A DNA stretch of 43,297 nucleotides from positions 1-43,297 of the forward strand of contig JACRPR010000060.1 in the NCBI GenBank assembly GCA_016223105.1. Reading direction: 5' to 3'. Numbering within the stretch: the first letter of the stretch is position 1; each line of letters opens with the position of its first letter. A model generated the notes under the pieces. That model was not told the origin of the DNA, did not search any database, and was given only the letters and a program-made list of their open reading frames with translations. This stretch comes from Chloroflexota bacterium (GTDB lineage: Bacteria; Chloroflexota; Anaerolineae; UBA4142). The position numbers and the translations under genes were made by a program. Below are positions 8,409 to 16,591 of the stretch, one piece after another.

Positions 8409-9936
8409 CGTCTACCTCTGGAGCAGTCTGTTCATTTGATTGGAGTCTTAATCGGGCTAATTCGAGAGATTCGATAAGGTCAGCCGAGAAGAAATTTTCA
8501 AATCCTTTGGGCATGTTCGCGAAATCGCCGTATTGATCGAATTGCAATTCTGTGATTGAACTCGCTGAACTAACTTCTAGGTCTCGATACAAAAAATACG
8601 TAACCAATTCATCTAATCCCAGATATTCCATCTCCCTACTTAAGGTTTTATGACCTACTTCGCGTTCAGTCGTCCAACGACGTAATCTTAGAAGCAGATG
8701 CTCGCTGTGTGTTTCTATTAAGAGGTACACTCCACGCCTTGCAGTTTGAACAAAGAGATCGCTTAATTGTGCTTGTGCTTCAGAATGCAAATGTAACTCG
8801 GGTTGCTCTACGATCACTAACGAACCCCCGCGCGCGGCAAGGCATTGAATGATCACAGGCAAAACCTGGGAGACTCCAAAACCGACATCCATCATACTTG
8901 TTGGTACTGATAGAGATTTCTCCCGGATTCCTACCTTCGCGACGAAAGAACGATCATCAATTTTTTGGGTTACCCGTTCCACTGAGTACCCAAGATGTAA
9001 GGATTGAATCCATCTATTTAGTTCCGGTGGTTCAATTATCTTCGCGAGATAATCTCTATATCCTTCCCACCCACGACTTTCCCATTCAATTGACTGGAGA
9101 TTGTCTATCGCAAAGACCCGTTGCGGTGATGGGCGAATCGGTCCGAGATATTCAATATTGTCCAAAAATTTTTCAACGGCTTGGCTCAACTCATTGATGA
9201 CTTTCGTAATTAGGCGCAGATCATCACCCATGGGTTCCCGCGTCGGTGGCAAGTTTTCCCACCGCATCAGGCGCGGCAAAAAACTGCCGCCACCAACTAT
9301 TAGGAGCGGTTCACCGAATTGGCTGTCGCTAATTTCCGCGCCACGCAGAAGATCGCTACGATACCGCCAATACGCGCTAATTCGTGTGCGAACCTCGATC
9401 GTATCATCATCTTTTTTTTCTTCGGTAAAATCAAAGTCTTTCCACGCCTCAAAGATATATGCCTCTTTGAATTTGCCCGTGTCGCTGTGTGGCACAATCC
9501 GTATCCCAATCAGATCTGTAATCTTCCGCTCCGAATCGAAGGCAAAATCCAACTGCAACTCTACTTGATTAGGCGGATTATCGGCTTGCCAAATCTGCAA
9601 GTCTTCTAACATCGCGGCATAATGGTCTATGCTACCGTGCAAATCTTCAAGCGTATCAATCAATTCGCAGGTGAATTCGAACGTCATAACGCGCCGGATG
9701 TCTTGACCATGCACGGCTTCTTGATACGAACCGAGATCCACACCATCCACCGTCACAAAATTGAGATATTGATCGGGGGCAAGGCGCGTGCTTTGTTTCA
9801 AAAGACGGAGCGCGCGGATAATCGCACTCTTGCCACTCGAATTTTTCCCAAAGAGAAGACAGATTGGTTTTAGTTCGATTGGACCCGTATCTTCAAATGC
9901 CATAAAATTTTTCAGTTGGATGGCGTGGATGCTCAT
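8374..9936 (-). CDS. ABC/SMC-type AAA ATPase (AAA_15/DUF3696-like)
   Basis: A 520-aa P-loop ATPase of the RecF/OLD-like class. The N-terminal strand IQLKNFMAFEDTGPIELKP leads into Walker A GKNSSGKSAI (about residues 30-39). A long middle insertion follows, then an ABC-type signature (DVGFGVSQVLPVI, about 350-362), Walker B LVIVEQPELHLH (about 377-388) and a D-loop/H-loop region (YLLIETHSEHLLLRL). The arrangement matches predicted ATPases with a C-terminal DUF3696-like part. AAGGA lies seven bases before the ATG, and it begins 36 bp after the RAMP-cold-shock gene in the same operon. Such ATPases partner effector nucleases in several defence systems, and here the overlapping downstream gene is a putative nuclease. 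Its role in the CRISPR response is inferred. Confidence 0.85.
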   Translation of the reverse strand: MSIHAIQLKNFMAFEDTGPIELKPICLLFGKNSSGKSAIIRALRLLKQSTRLAPDQYLNFVTVDGVDLGSYQEAVHGQDIRRVMTFEFTCELIDTLEDLHGSIDHYAAMLEDLQIWQADNPPNQVELQLDFAFDSERKITDLIGIRIVPHSDTGKFKEAYIFEAWKDFDFTEEKKDDDTIEVRTRISAYWRYRSDLLRGAEISDSQFGEPLLIVGGGSFLPRLMRWENLPPTREPMGDDLRLITKVINELSQAVEKFLDNIEYLGPIRPSPQRVFAIDNLQSIEWESRGWEGYRDYLAKIIEPPELNRWIQSLHLGYSVERVTQKIDDRSFVAKVGIREKSLSVPTSMMDVGFGVSQVLPVIIQCLAARGGSLVIVEQPELHLHSEAQAQLSDLFVQTARRGVYLLIETHSEHLLLRLRRWTTEREVGHKTLSREMEYLGLDELVTYFLYRDLEVSSASSITELQFDQYGDFANMPKGFENFFSADLIESLELARLRLQSNEQTAPEVDDESNSQSVPDN

Positions 9937-9972
9937 ACCATTGTCCTTTCAGCCGATTCACAAATACCGCGA

Positions 9973-12288
9973 TCACTCTGGTTGCACGTCAAATGCTTCC
10001 AGTCCTTGCATCCCCTTGCGAACCTTGAAGCGGACGCGCTGTCCCGCGTCAAGTGTCTTCAATCCACCGTGGAGTTGATTCCGATGAACGAAGACCTCAT
10101 CGCCACCACCGTCAGGGGTGATAAATCCAAACGATTGTTTTTGCCCCAATCCAAAATTTTTCACTTTGCCGTATCGGTAATCGGTCTCTTCTATTTTTTC
10201 TATCGCGGGAGAAACCGATCGGCGCCCCATTCGGATTGAGCGAGTTGGCGCGGTTCTGACAACGGTTTGCGGATCCGGCAACACCGGGCGTTCTTTGTAT
10301 TCATTGATTTTATCACTGCCGCGTTCGATCTCCATATACCGCGTGCGGTCGAGCCAATCACTGGCACTGGCGTGCCATTCGAGCATCGTGAGCAATTGCT
10401 GAATCCGTTCGATCTGGGCAAGCCGCGTTTTGCCCGGCGCGACGCGCGCGCATACGTACGCTTCAAATGTGCGAACAAATTCTCCGGCGTCCGCGCTTTT
10501 TGTTGCGAGATCGAATTTTTCGCCGTCGAACAAACGCGCATAGCGATCCGCACGCGCGGTCAAGGTCAAGCGCGGCGTCATTGCAATCGCGCCCATTCCC
10601 AACGGCTTGCCCATTCCAATTTTGTGGCGATAAATTTTGCCCACTTCGCCGGGAAGCATCAACGCCCACCCCAACGCGCCCAACTCTTCAGCGCGCAAAT
10701 TTTCGAAACACAAACGAAACGTAAATTGCACACCCGGCTTGAGCGGCACAACTTTAGGTAATTGGTCTTTTTGCTCCAGATCATCGTCGCTCAATTTTTT
10801 GCGATGCTCCAGTTCTTTCTGGGTGGCTTGAATGTCCGGCGCATCGCCGCGATGCCAATATAATTTGTGTCCGCGAATTTCGGTCGTGCTGGGCGACGAT
10901 CCGAAATGCGCGAGCGTTGCCTTGTCGTCTGGGTTATGTCCGGCTTTTGCATTTTGCACGAGATAATGTTGGAACGTGGTCGGCTTGGGCGTCGCGAGCG
11001 TTCGCAAAAACACCGCCTCGGGCGCGAACCAAACGCCTTTTTTATTTCCGACATAACGCGCATCGCCAAACGCGACACGTCCCGCGCGTTGCTTTTTGAT
11101 TCCAGCATCGGCTTCTTCAACCCAGCCAAAAATCGCGTCCGCGAAATCAGGTTGCGGATCCTCGCGCATCGTCGGCGGCACAAAATCGAACGGCGTCGCC
11201 GCGTGATCTGCGCCGGTAATGCGCGCGGGCACGCGAAAATTCGGGCTATGCCCGAAACACACCACGCGATTTTTATCGGCAACGTAAAACACCGGCGCAC
11301 CGTTTTTCAAGCACCCTTTTGCACTCTGCCCATCTTTATTATCCCACGCCGTAAGTTTTTCGGTCTGAAATGGAGACAACCCGGCAAGATAATCGCGGAT
11401 CGCCTCTTTGGTGATCGGCAATGGCTCCGCCGCTTTATCTTCTGGCAAATTCAATTTTTTACGCTCTTCTCTTGTATCACGCGGCAAGACAAGCGCGTGA
11501 TTTTTGCGCGGTGAATCTTTTGCCGGATTATTTTCCTTCATATTCCCTGAACATACCAGCGCGCCCGTGAATCGGAATTGAGCATCCGGTTTACGCGGAT
11601 CAATCTGGGCGATGCGCGTGACGCGCACATAGCGTCCGCGTTGCCCGCTCGCGATTTCAGTATCGAATCCAACCGGGTACCACTGCGGACGATAGTCGGG
11701 ATCATTCAAGCGAACAAATCCTGGCACATCTTTACGGTCAATGCGGTGTTCCTTGATTTTGAGAAACGCGCCGCGTTCGGGCAAATTGATCGCCGCCGGC
11801 GAAATCGCCGGTTGAATAAACCACTGATCGCCAGTTTGTTGCAAATAACCGGCGCGCACATTTGCGCTGAATCGTCCAATGATTTCGCTGTACGGATCGC
11901 GCAGTGGATCATCACGCGATGCCGCCACCGCGCGAAACGTAAACGTCGGCGCTTTGCCCACCCAACGCATCCGCCCGTACCCGGCAATTTCAACGAGCGC
12001 GCGAATCATCCCGCGCAAAGAACTGCCGGGAATCGTCGGACGCGGGCGACCTTCGATCTCATTTGCTTCGGTCGAAAAGAACGCGGCTTTGCCGGCGGCT
12101 TGGCGAATAAACACCGGCGCGCACGTTTCAATGTCCACATCGAACCAACCGGTGAACGTGTCGGGTTGGTACGCATCATGATCCGGGAGCGACGCGGGTG
12201 CGGTCACGATTTTTTCCGGGAGCGCGACGAAATTGTACGGCGCCCACGCCATGCGATCTGCTTGTGGATTGGTATGTCCGAGTGCCAT
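9973..12288 (-). CDS. TIGR03986-like RAMP protein fused to a C-terminal cold-shock domain
   Basis: A 771-aa protein. Residues of about 30-640 are a large RAMP (Cas7-like) protein, with the helix-1 motif IPGSSLRGMIRALVEIAG (about 85-102), an insertion-rich middle, and the glycine-rich HKIGMGKPLGMGAIAM near residue 570. This is the pattern of the TIGR03986 family of type III RAMPs. Residues of about 700-771 are a complete cold-shock (OB-fold) domain, with GKVKNFGLG, RNP1 SFGFITPD and RNP2 VFVH. GGAGG precedes the ATG by five bases, 11 bp after csx19. The RAMP part probably belongs to the crRNP backbone. The cold-shock domain would add a single-stranded RNA/DNA-binding surface. I do not recall this fusion as standard. 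Confidence 0.85.
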   Translation of the reverse strand: MALGHTNPQADRMAWAPYNFVALPEKIVTAPASLPDHDAYQPDTFTGWFDVDIETCAPVFIRQAAGKAAFFSTEANEIEGRPRPTIPGSSLRGMIRALVEIAGYGRMRWVGKAPTFTFRAVAASRDDPLRDPYSEIIGRFSANVRAGYLQQTGDQWFIQPAISPAAINLPERGAFLKIKEHRIDRKDVPGFVRLNDPDYRPQWYPVGFDTEIASGQRGRYVRVTRIAQIDPRKPDAQFRFTGALVCSGNMKENNPAKDSPRKNHALVLPRDTREERKKLNLPEDKAAEPLPITKEAIRDYLAGLSPFQTEKLTAWDNKDGQSAKGCLKNGAPVFYVADKNRVVCFGHSPNFRVPARITGADHAATPFDFVPPTMREDPQPDFADAIFGWVEEADAGIKKQRAGRVAFGDARYVGNKKGVWFAPEAVFLRTLATPKPTTFQHYLVQNAKAGHNPDDKATLAHFGSSPSTTEIRGHKLYWHRGDAPDIQATQKELEHRKKLSDDDLEQKDQLPKVVPLKPGVQFTFRLCFENLRAEELGALGWALMLPGEVGKIYRHKIGMGKPLGMGAIAMTPRLTLTARADRYARLFDGEKFDLATKSADAGEFVRTFEAYVCARVAPGKTRLAQIERIQQLLTMLEWHASASDWLDRTRYMEIERGSDKINEYKERPVLPDPQTVVRTAPTRSIRMGRRSVSPAIEKIEETDYRYGKVKNFGLGQKQSFGFITPDGGGDEVFVHRNQLHGGLKTLDAGQRVRFKVRKGMQGLEAFDVQPE

Positions 12289-12299
12289 TCTGTCCTCCG

Positions 12300-12866
12300 T
12301 TATTCCAAACCGATCAGCCGTGTGTTCACGATGCGCGTTTCATTTTCGATCTGCGCCAAATAATTTCGCACAATCAACTTGATGCGCTCTTGGTACGGCA
12401 CGTTCACGATTGGCGGCGCGTGGCGCATGTCCTGGCGTCCTTCAAACACCAATGTAAAGCCGCCTTGCTCGCGTCCCAGGTTGCCGCGCGTGCCCCACAA
12501 CAAATTCGCTTCGTCGAAATAATCGCACGACTCGCCCGCGCCGTCCACAATCGCGCGCGCGTGCCAGCCCGCGTCATCGCGCCACAGAAAAATTTCCGCG
12601 TGTTCGCCGAACAAGCGCGCCTGGTCGAGCGTTTGTTTGTTCAGCGCGACCGCGACCTCGGAAAACACTTGTCCCGCGAGTGTGAACCGGTTGCCAGCGA
12701 ACTTGCCCCAGATCACCCCATCTTCCGCGTACGCGAGCAAATAGGTCAGCCCAAATTCTTGAGCGCGCGCCCCCATCCATTTTTCCAGATCGTCATCGTC
12801 GAGCGCGAGTGAAAATGTCCTGGTCGCGATTTGCGCCAGCGCGCGGTTGAGTAGTTTGTCTTTCAT
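12300..12866 (-). CDS. csx19: Type III-D CRISPR-associated protein Csx19
   Basis: A 188-aa protein of the Csx19 (TIGR03984) family, a marker of type III-D systems. The recognisable features are the DGVIWG segment (about residues 49-54), the LFGEHAEIFLWRD block, a YFDEANLLWGT motif near residue 118, and the C-terminal P-Y-x-ERIKLIVRNYLAQ stretch ending in TRLIGLE. The biochemical role of Csx19 is not well established; it is thought to be part of, or to assist, the effector complex. It overlaps the double-Cas7 gene by four bases (ATGA), a sign of translational coupling. Confidence 0.88.
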   Translation of the reverse strand: MKDKLLNRALAQIATRTFSLALDDDDLEKWMGARAQEFGLTYLLAYAEDGVIWGKFAGNRFTLAGQVFSEVAVALNKQTLDQARLFGEHAEIFLWRDDAGWHARAIVDGAGESCDYFDEANLLWGTRGNLGREQGGFTLVFEGRQDMRHAPPIVNVPYQERIKLIVRNYLAQIENETRIVNTRLIGLE

Positions 12867-14290
12867 CGCGCCTCCTTGAGCACATTCACATACGATTCCA
12901 GTTCCACGTACCCATTCGTCGTGCTTGCCGGGTCGCGTTCGGTTTTGATCGCGTCGCCGGCGCGCGTCAACGTCCAGGTTACGCCGGCATATTGGAGAAT
13001 TGCCGATTCACCGGCTAAACTGCCGCGCCCCACACCCCGCTCGCCGCCGAAGGTGAGATCGCCGCTCCAAATATCCTTGAGCAACAACAGAAACAAACCG
13101 ATCTCCGCCGGTTGTGGATTCTGCACCGCGAGATCGAGCGTAACGCGCGTTGTCGCCGCGCCGAGCGCGGGTTGCTCGCTAAAGAGCGCGCCCGGGTACG
13201 CGCCGCCGGTAAAGCGATCAATTTTAACGCGACTCTGGATCCGTTCCGGCGTCAGCGCGTTTGCGATCTCAACTTCGCGTACGATTACGCGACTGCCGGT
13301 CGGTTTATCGTTATGCCTGGCGATTTGTTTGCCGAACAAGCCATCCACCAAATTTTGCGCGCGCGTTGAATCCAACAACGTATTCGTGATGCGAAACGCG
13401 CGCGCGCGGATCGCGCCCGCGATGCTCGTCCCAGAAAGAATTGGCACCGACTTGCCATTGCGCGCTGAATGGAGATGTTGTAAATCGGCAGTGGTCGTTT
13501 CGTCCGCGCCCGCGCGAATGAGCATCGGCGCATCGAGCGCGCATGTTACGCGCATCGTCATCGCGTTGCGCGCGTCAAGTTGAGGCGCAATGTCGCCAAA
13601 AATTTCGCTTAACTTGGAAGCGGTTTGTCCGCCGACCTGAGGATCGTGCGCCAACCAACCCAGGCGACCCTGCGGCGTCGTCATTTTGTAACGCCACACG
13701 CGCCACGCGTTTACGCGACACGCGCCCAAGCCGCGGCGTTTGCGACTGCCCAAACTGATTTCGCCTTGTTCAAATCCACCGAGCGCGAGGACGAACGATT
13801 CGAGCAGGTCCGCATTCTTCGCGGTCAGCAAAAGTTCAAACTCAAGTTCGAATGTCGTGCCCGCCGCGAACAAGGTGTGATCGAATTTGGTCTTGTCGCG
13901 TGCCGTGCGCGATTTAGGATCGAGCGCGACGCCGTCGCGCAATTCCACGCCGCTCTGCTCGCCCAACGCATCCTCGACGATCAACCAACTTGCAATGGTG
14001 GCTGTGTGACGAACCAAGTGCCCGAATAATTTTTCCGCGCGCGTCGCGCCATCCTGGTTTTCGGGCTTGCGATAACCGCGCTCGCGCTCGCGCAAATAGT
14101 TGCGTAACGCGCCGGCGATTGCAGTGCCGGTGAGGAGCGGTTTGTTTGCGAGCGGATCGCGCAGGAGCGGCACATCGGTCAAGCCCGCCGCATCGCCGTT
14201 GCCGATTTGCGCGGGCGTGGTAAGGACGAGAGTACCGCGCACGATCACGCGCTCGATGATCGCGCGACTGTTTTGCCATTGCTCGTTCAT
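12863..14290 (-). CDS. cas7: Double Cas7 (Csm3-like) RAMP protein
   Basis: A 475-aa protein containing two Cas7-type RAMP units in tandem. Unit 1 (about residues 1-205) has LTTPAQIGNGD, the LLTGTAIAGALRNYL motif and the glycine-rich GSRKRRGLGA. Unit 2 (about 240-475) repeats the plan with LDAPMLIRAG, ILSGTSIAGAIRARA and GGERGVGRGSL. Tandem Cas7 fusions are typical of III-D and are the presumed route to single-chain III-E effectors. The chain would occupy two backbone positions along the crRNA. The start codon overlaps the csx10 stop by four bases (ATGA). Asp residues early in each unit could cleave target RNA, as in Csm3, but I cannot assign them with certainty. Confidence 0.88.
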   Translation of the reverse strand: MNEQWQNSRAIIERVIVRGTLVLTTPAQIGNGDAAGLTDVPLLRDPLANKPLLTGTAIAGALRNYLRERERGYRKPENQDGATRAEKLFGHLVRHTATIASWLIVEDALGEQSGVELRDGVALDPKSRTARDKTKFDHTLFAAGTTFELEFELLLTAKNADLLESFVLALGGFEQGEISLGSRKRRGLGACRVNAWRVWRYKMTTPQGRLGWLAHDPQVGGQTASKLSEIFGDIAPQLDARNAMTMRVTCALDAPMLIRAGADETTTADLQHLHSARNGKSVPILSGTSIAGAIRARAFRITNTLLDSTRAQNLVDGLFGKQIARHNDKPTGSRVIVREVEIANALTPERIQSRVKIDRFTGGAYPGALFSEQPALGAATTRVTLDLAVQNPQPAEIGLFLLLLKDIWSGDLTFGGERGVGRGSLAGESAILQYAGVTWTLTRAGDAIKTERDPASTTNGYVELESYVNVLKEAR

Positions 14291-15915
14291 TGCGCCTCCT
14301 GGATACGCGCAGCTTGCTGACGTTCGCGACTGATCTTTTGCATCAGCCCATCCATCAAGCGCGCGAGGTATTCAACGCGCATCGCTTGATCCAATTGCGC
14401 TGTTTGCCCCGCCACGCGCGGCAAATCGGCATTCGTAAATTTCAATTGCGCTTCGAGATCGAGTTTTTTCGCGCGCGCCACAACCCAATCGAACAACGAC
14501 ACGCCGTCGATGTGCGCGCGCTCCCATTGCTCTTTGGCGTTTTTGATCTTGGCGATATTTTTCATCAAGGTCGTGACATCTTCAAGATTCGTTTTGACGA
14601 CGGACTGTTGCGCCGCCGCGCGCACGCGCGCGAGTTGCGCGTTCTCCGGCGCGTCCTTGATGATCGTTTCGGTAATCACATCCAAAAGTTGAGTATTGAG
14701 CAGAGCACGCAGTTGGCGATTCGCCATCGCTTGCGCGACGCGGATACTTGCCGGGCGCAAGGTAATCTTACGCTCAGTTTGGAACACCGGCACAAAATCT
14801 TCACGCGCAAAGGTCGCGCGTGTGTGCCAGTTGACCGCGATACGTCCGAATCCCTCGACGCGCCGTTCGCCCAAGCCCTGGGTTTCAAGGGCGCGCAATT
14901 GCGCGATGGTAACTTGCTCGGTCAAGTAGACGAACACACTGCCGGCTTGAATCGCCCACGCCTGATTGAGTGGAAGATCGGCGGTGCGCTTGAATCCGCC
15001 GACCAGACGCGCGCGTTGAAATGCGGCAAGCCGATCGAGTTTTGACACGCCAACGCGCCGCGCGAGCGCCGCGGTAAAATCACCCGGCGTGCCGTTTTCA
15101 TCGCGCACAAGCGTGTCACTCAAGAGCGTAACGCTGATGCGATTCGGTGGAAGGCGAAATGGTTTTTCTCGCGCGTCGTCTTCATCTTCGTCTTCGTCCT
15201 TATATTTATCCTTGTCGCGGTCATCCCAGGTATTCTCCGCGTACTCGCGCCAATTCTCCTTGTACTCGATTGCTTGCACATCCACGCGCCCATAACCTGC
15301 CGTATGCGAGCCACCCAGGATCAGCGCATCGCCCAGTAATGCGGCGAGCGTATCCGCATCGGATTTCGTCTCCACCAAAATCGCCGCGCTAAAAACCTGT
15401 CCTGCCGCAATCGCTTCGTACCGGTACACTGTACTTTGCCCGGCTTGTTTGCGAACGCGATCCTCGCTTTGGTTATGCACATTCAATTGGCGCACCGCCG
15501 CATACAGTTGCGCGACGTCCGCTTCGCGTGGGCAAAATTCCACTTTAGCATCTTTGGCGTTCTCAAGCTTCGCTTCAGCCACTGCAAAATCATAATGCTT
15601 GGCGGTTTTGGGATGCGCCTCATTTTTTTCTGTGAACCAAGAAAGCGGCGTCGGCAACATTCGGCTTTCCCGTGATGGCAACCAGGGATAGGCGTTCAAA
15701 TACCGCACTGTGCCATCCAGGAACAAGCGTCGTGTATTGCCATCGCTCGTCAGTTCGATTTGCGGATGCACACGGCGATACCGCGCGATCAATGCGCCGC
15801 GCAGGAGCGAACCAGGAATAAATCCGTACGCGCGCGCGCTATTTTCTTCGCCGCTCTCCGGCTGGGTCGCGAGAATCGGTTCACACAAACGGAGGTTGAA
15901 AGTCAACGCGTTCAT
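14287..15915 (-). CDS. csx10: Csx10 RAMP protein (Cas5-like) with long helical C-terminus
   Basis: A 542-aa protein of the Csx10 family. RAMP hallmarks are FIPGSLLRGALIARY (about residues 32-46), GGSHTAGYGRVD (about 199-210) and GLGERRVEGFGRI (about 348-360). A very acidic linker (DKDKYKDEDEDEDD, about 232-245) sits between the two RAMP halves. From about residue 385 the chain is almost entirely helical, and no separate small-subunit (Cas11) gene is found in the operon. This tail might supply that function, which is an inference. Csx10 is expected to cap the crRNA 5' handle as Cas5 does. ATGA overlaps occur with both neighbours. Confidence 0.9.
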   Translation of the reverse strand: MNALTFNLRLCEPILATQPESGEENSARAYGFIPGSLLRGALIARYRRVHPQIELTSDGNTRRLFLDGTVRYLNAYPWLPSRESRMLPTPLSWFTEKNEAHPKTAKHYDFAVAEAKLENAKDAKVEFCPREADVAQLYAAVRQLNVHNQSEDRVRKQAGQSTVYRYEAIAAGQVFSAAILVETKSDADTLAALLGDALILGGSHTAGYGRVDVQAIEYKENWREYAENTWDDRDKDKYKDEDEDEDDAREKPFRLPPNRISVTLLSDTLVRDENGTPGDFTAALARRVGVSKLDRLAAFQRARLVGGFKRTADLPLNQAWAIQAGSVFVYLTEQVTIAQLRALETQGLGERRVEGFGRIAVNWHTRATFAREDFVPVFQTERKITLRPASIRVAQAMANRQLRALLNTQLLDVITETIIKDAPENAQLARVRAAAQQSVVKTNLEDVTTLMKNIAKIKNAKEQWERAHIDGVSLFDWVVARAKKLDLEAQLKFTNADLPRVAGQTAQLDQAMRVEYLARLMDGLMQKISRERQQAARIQEAQ

Positions 15916-16589
15916 CCTTGCGCTCCTTGCGCGAACCGCGCGAAATGTTCATCGGTGATGGCGCGTCCATTCGCGCCGTCGTACAACGTCGCCACCAACC
16001 GACCATGTCCGCGCGTTTTGCCGGTGCCCGCGCGCCGAAATGCCTTGACACAGGCGGCAAGCAACGCGAGCTCATCCTGGGTCGGCTGATCGGCAAAATC
16101 GAGCCGCGCTTCAAACGGTGTCTCGCGCAAAATCACGCGCGACGCGCGCAACGTGTTTTCTTGCGGCGCGCCGATTGCCGCGTCCATCGCGGTTTGGCGA
16201 CGAATCGCGGTGAGTGAATCGAGCGTGCTGAGTCGTTTCGTACCGCCCAACCGCGCGTCCTCCGCGATCGCCTCGCGCAAATCCTGGGGCAAGCACGCAT
16301 CGCTCACGCGCATCCGCGCGACCGCGTCCGCGCGACTGCCGTGATTGCCGAACAATCCTTGCGCCGCCGTTGTCCAGCGTTGCACACGCTCCGCCGGCAA
16401 CGCGCGTTCAATCGAAAAAAGAATCTCGGCACATTCGGCGGCGAGCAGACCTTTGAGAGTGCGCCCGTTCAACATCGGCAAACCGTATTCGTCGTGTTGT
16501 ACTTCGGCGTCTACTAATCCGGCAACACCATCGCCACGACCGAATGTCGCGTCGCTCTCCAAGGTAAAGCCGAGCCAAAAAGTTTCCAC
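15912..16589 (-). CDS. cas7: Single-domain Cas7 (Csm3-like) RAMP protein
   Basis: About 225 aa from a GTG at 16589. AGGAG lies seven bases upstream and the GTG falls two bases after the cas10 stop. The longer in-frame ORF upstream would run antiparallel in coding sense to the end of cas10 and reads as noise, so it is rejected. The protein begins VETFWLGFTLESDATFGRGD, has LNGRTLKGLLAAEC (about residues 41-54) matching the RAMP G-x-S/T-x-x-G helix, and ends with glycine-rich AGTGKTRGHGRL. It is a backbone subunit of the type III effector. FGRGDG near the N-terminus includes an Asp that could be the target-RNA cleavage residue. Confidence 0.88.
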   Translation of the reverse strand: METFWLGFTLESDATFGRGDGVAGLVDAEVQHDEYGLPMLNGRTLKGLLAAECAEILFSIERALPAERVQRWTTAAQGLFGNHGSRADAVARMRVSDACLPQDLREAIAEDARLGGTKRLSTLDSLTAIRRQTAMDAAIGAPQENTLRASRVILRETPFEARLDFADQPTQDELALLAACVKAFRRAGTGKTRGHGRLVATLYDGANGRAITDEHFARFAQGAQG

Positions 16590-16591
16590 GG

